DNA from: Gammaproteobacteria bacterium
GTDB lineage: Bacteria > Pseudomonadota > Gammaproteobacteria > UWMA-0217
DNA length: 6,901 bases
Direction: 5' to 3'
Assembly: GCA_027031685.1 (NCBI GenBank)
Contig: JALVPS010000061.1
Span: forward strand, 1 to 6,901
Below the pieces are notes generated by a model. That model was not told the DNA's origin. It saw nothing but the letters and a program-made list of their open reading frames with translations, and made no database searches. Below, piece by piece: positions 6,275 to 6,901 of the stretch. The translations under genes and the position numbers were made by a program. Numbering within the stretch: the stretch's first letter is position 1; the number at the start of each line of letters is the position of its first letter.

Positions 6275-6871
6275 ATGGATTCCTCCCTGCCTCCGCTGGT
6301 GCTCGGTTCCAGCTCGCCCTTCCGGGCCGAGCTGCTGGGTCGCCTGCGTCTGCCCTTCACCACCGCCGCGCCGGACATCGACGAGACGCGCCTGCCGGGC
6401 GAGGCGCCGGCGGACATGGTGCGCCGCCTGACCCGCCTGAAGGCGGAGGCGGTGGCCGCCGACCATCCCCGCCACCTGATCATCGCCTCCGACCAGTGCG
6501 CCGAGTGCGACGGCCGCATCCTGGGCAAGCCGGGCAGCCACGAGCGGGCCGTCGAGCAGCTGCTGGGCTTCTCCGGCCGCATAGTGCGCTTCCACACCGG
6601 GCTGGCCCTGCTCAACAGCGCCACCGGCCGGCTGCAGCTGGACGTGGTGCCCTTCGCCGTCCACTTCCGCCCCCTGGACCGCGCGCGCGTGGAGCGTTAC
6701 CTGCACGCCGAGCGGCCCTACCAGTGCGCCGGCAGCTTCAAGTCGGAGGGGCTGGGCATCACCCTGTTCCGCCGCCTCGTCGGCGACGACCCCAACGCCC
6801 TGGTGGGCCTGCCGCTCATCCGCCTGGTGGATTTTCTGGCCGCCGAGGGCATCGAGTTGCCACTATGCTGA
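6275..6871 (+). CDS. yceF: Maf family nucleotide pyrophosphatase, YceF subfamily (7-methyl-GTP pyrophosphatase)
   Basis: The product of 198 aa (E. coli YceF 194) probably hydrolyses 7-methyl-GTP to the monophosphate and pyrophosphate, a house-cleaning step that keeps modified nucleotides out of RNA. Visible motifs are VLGSSSPFRAELLGRL (9-24), APDIDETRLPGEAP (32-45), IIASDQ (69-74) with the catalytic Asp73, GKPGSHERAVEQL (84-96), FHTGLALLNS (106-115), VHFRPL (129-134), CAGSFKSEGLGITLFRRL (151-168) and DPNALVGLPLI (172-182). The CAGSFKSEG and NALVGLPL stretches match YceF more than the dTTP/UTP-type Maf. An unusual CxxC (C75, C78) follows SDQ. The frame stays open upstream into repeat copy B, but the ATG at 6275 matches the family N-terminus. 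No good Shine-Dalgarno is visible (weak GGCAAG at 6261-6266). It is divergent from accA, and no downstream partner is visible. Confidence 0.93.
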   Translation: MDSSLPPLVLGSSSPFRAELLGRLRLPFTTAAPDIDETRLPGEAPADMVRRLTRLKAEAVAADHPRHLIIASDQCAECDGRILGKPGSHERAVEQLLGFSGRIVRFHTGLALLNSATGRLQLDVVPFAVHFRPLDRARVERYLHAERPYQCAGSFKSEGLGITLFRRLVGDDPNALVGLPLIRLVDFLAAEGIELPLC

Positions 6872-6901
6872 AACCTGCGCACGTGCTGAATTCAGGGACC
6901 T

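Noticed and set aside
5983..6706. Minus-strand open frames over the repeats and maf, with stretches such as WAKRSVPNETKGMFG
   Set aside because: This peptide is simply a translation of the palindromic element. Proteins made of such repeat translations are typical spurious annotations, and the remainder is antisense to maf.
6872..6901. A further gene start or terminator after maf
   Set aside because: Only 30 bases remain, with no ribosome site, start codon context or hairpin that can be supported.

Overview
The window is a very GC-rich (about 70% by eye) stretch of bacterial chromosome that looks gammaproteobacterial. The reasons are MnmH and TilS close in length to their E. coli counterparts, the accA-tilS gene pair, and a Maf protein of the YceF subfamily. 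The protein sequences and GC content would fit a Chromatiales or Ectothiorhodospiraceae-like purple-sulfur or sulfur-oxidiser lineage, but that is inference. Almost every base is coding. The many long reading frames opposite the real genes are the usual by-product of high GC.

Layout. (1) Bases 1-570, + strand: the 3' part of a membrane methyltransferase of the isoprenylcysteine carboxyl methyltransferase/PEMT type, cut by the left edge. (2) 570-1655, +: mnmH (selU), tRNA 2-selenouridine synthase, whose ATG overlaps the stop codon of the previous gene. (3) 3547-1673, -: a predicted exported DUF255 thioredoxin-fold protein of the YyaL/SSP411 family, convergent with mnmH (17 bp between stops). 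(4) 4868-3588, -: tilS. (5) 5829-4873, -: accA. Genes 5, 4 and 3 lie head to tail with gaps of 4 and 40 bp and probably form one operon, accA-tilS-DUF255. (6) 5830-6274: a 445 bp divergent intergenic region full of palindromic repeats. It has two 87 bp copies of a GTAGGTTGGGC-type inverted-repeat element exactly 179 bp apart, each followed by a full or decayed copy of a second, pyrimidine/purine-armed hairpin. (7) 6275-6871, +: a Maf/YceF-type 7-methyl-GTP pyrophosphatase. The last 30 bases hold nothing recognisable.

Functionally this is housekeeping: two tRNA anticodon modification enzymes (MnmH at U34 of Lys/Glu/Gln tRNAs, TilS at C34 of tRNA-Ile2), the carboxyltransferase alpha subunit of acetyl-CoA carboxylase, and a nucleotide house-cleaning enzyme. 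I see no phage, CRISPR, toxin-antitoxin, defence or transposase gene. The parts most worth a second look are the repeat cluster between accA and maf, the translational coupling of mnmH to a membrane methyltransferase, the exported DUF255 protein with a CYWC motif, and small active-site oddities in MnmH (P-loop Ala for Gly) and in the Maf protein (a CxxC beside the catalytic Asp).
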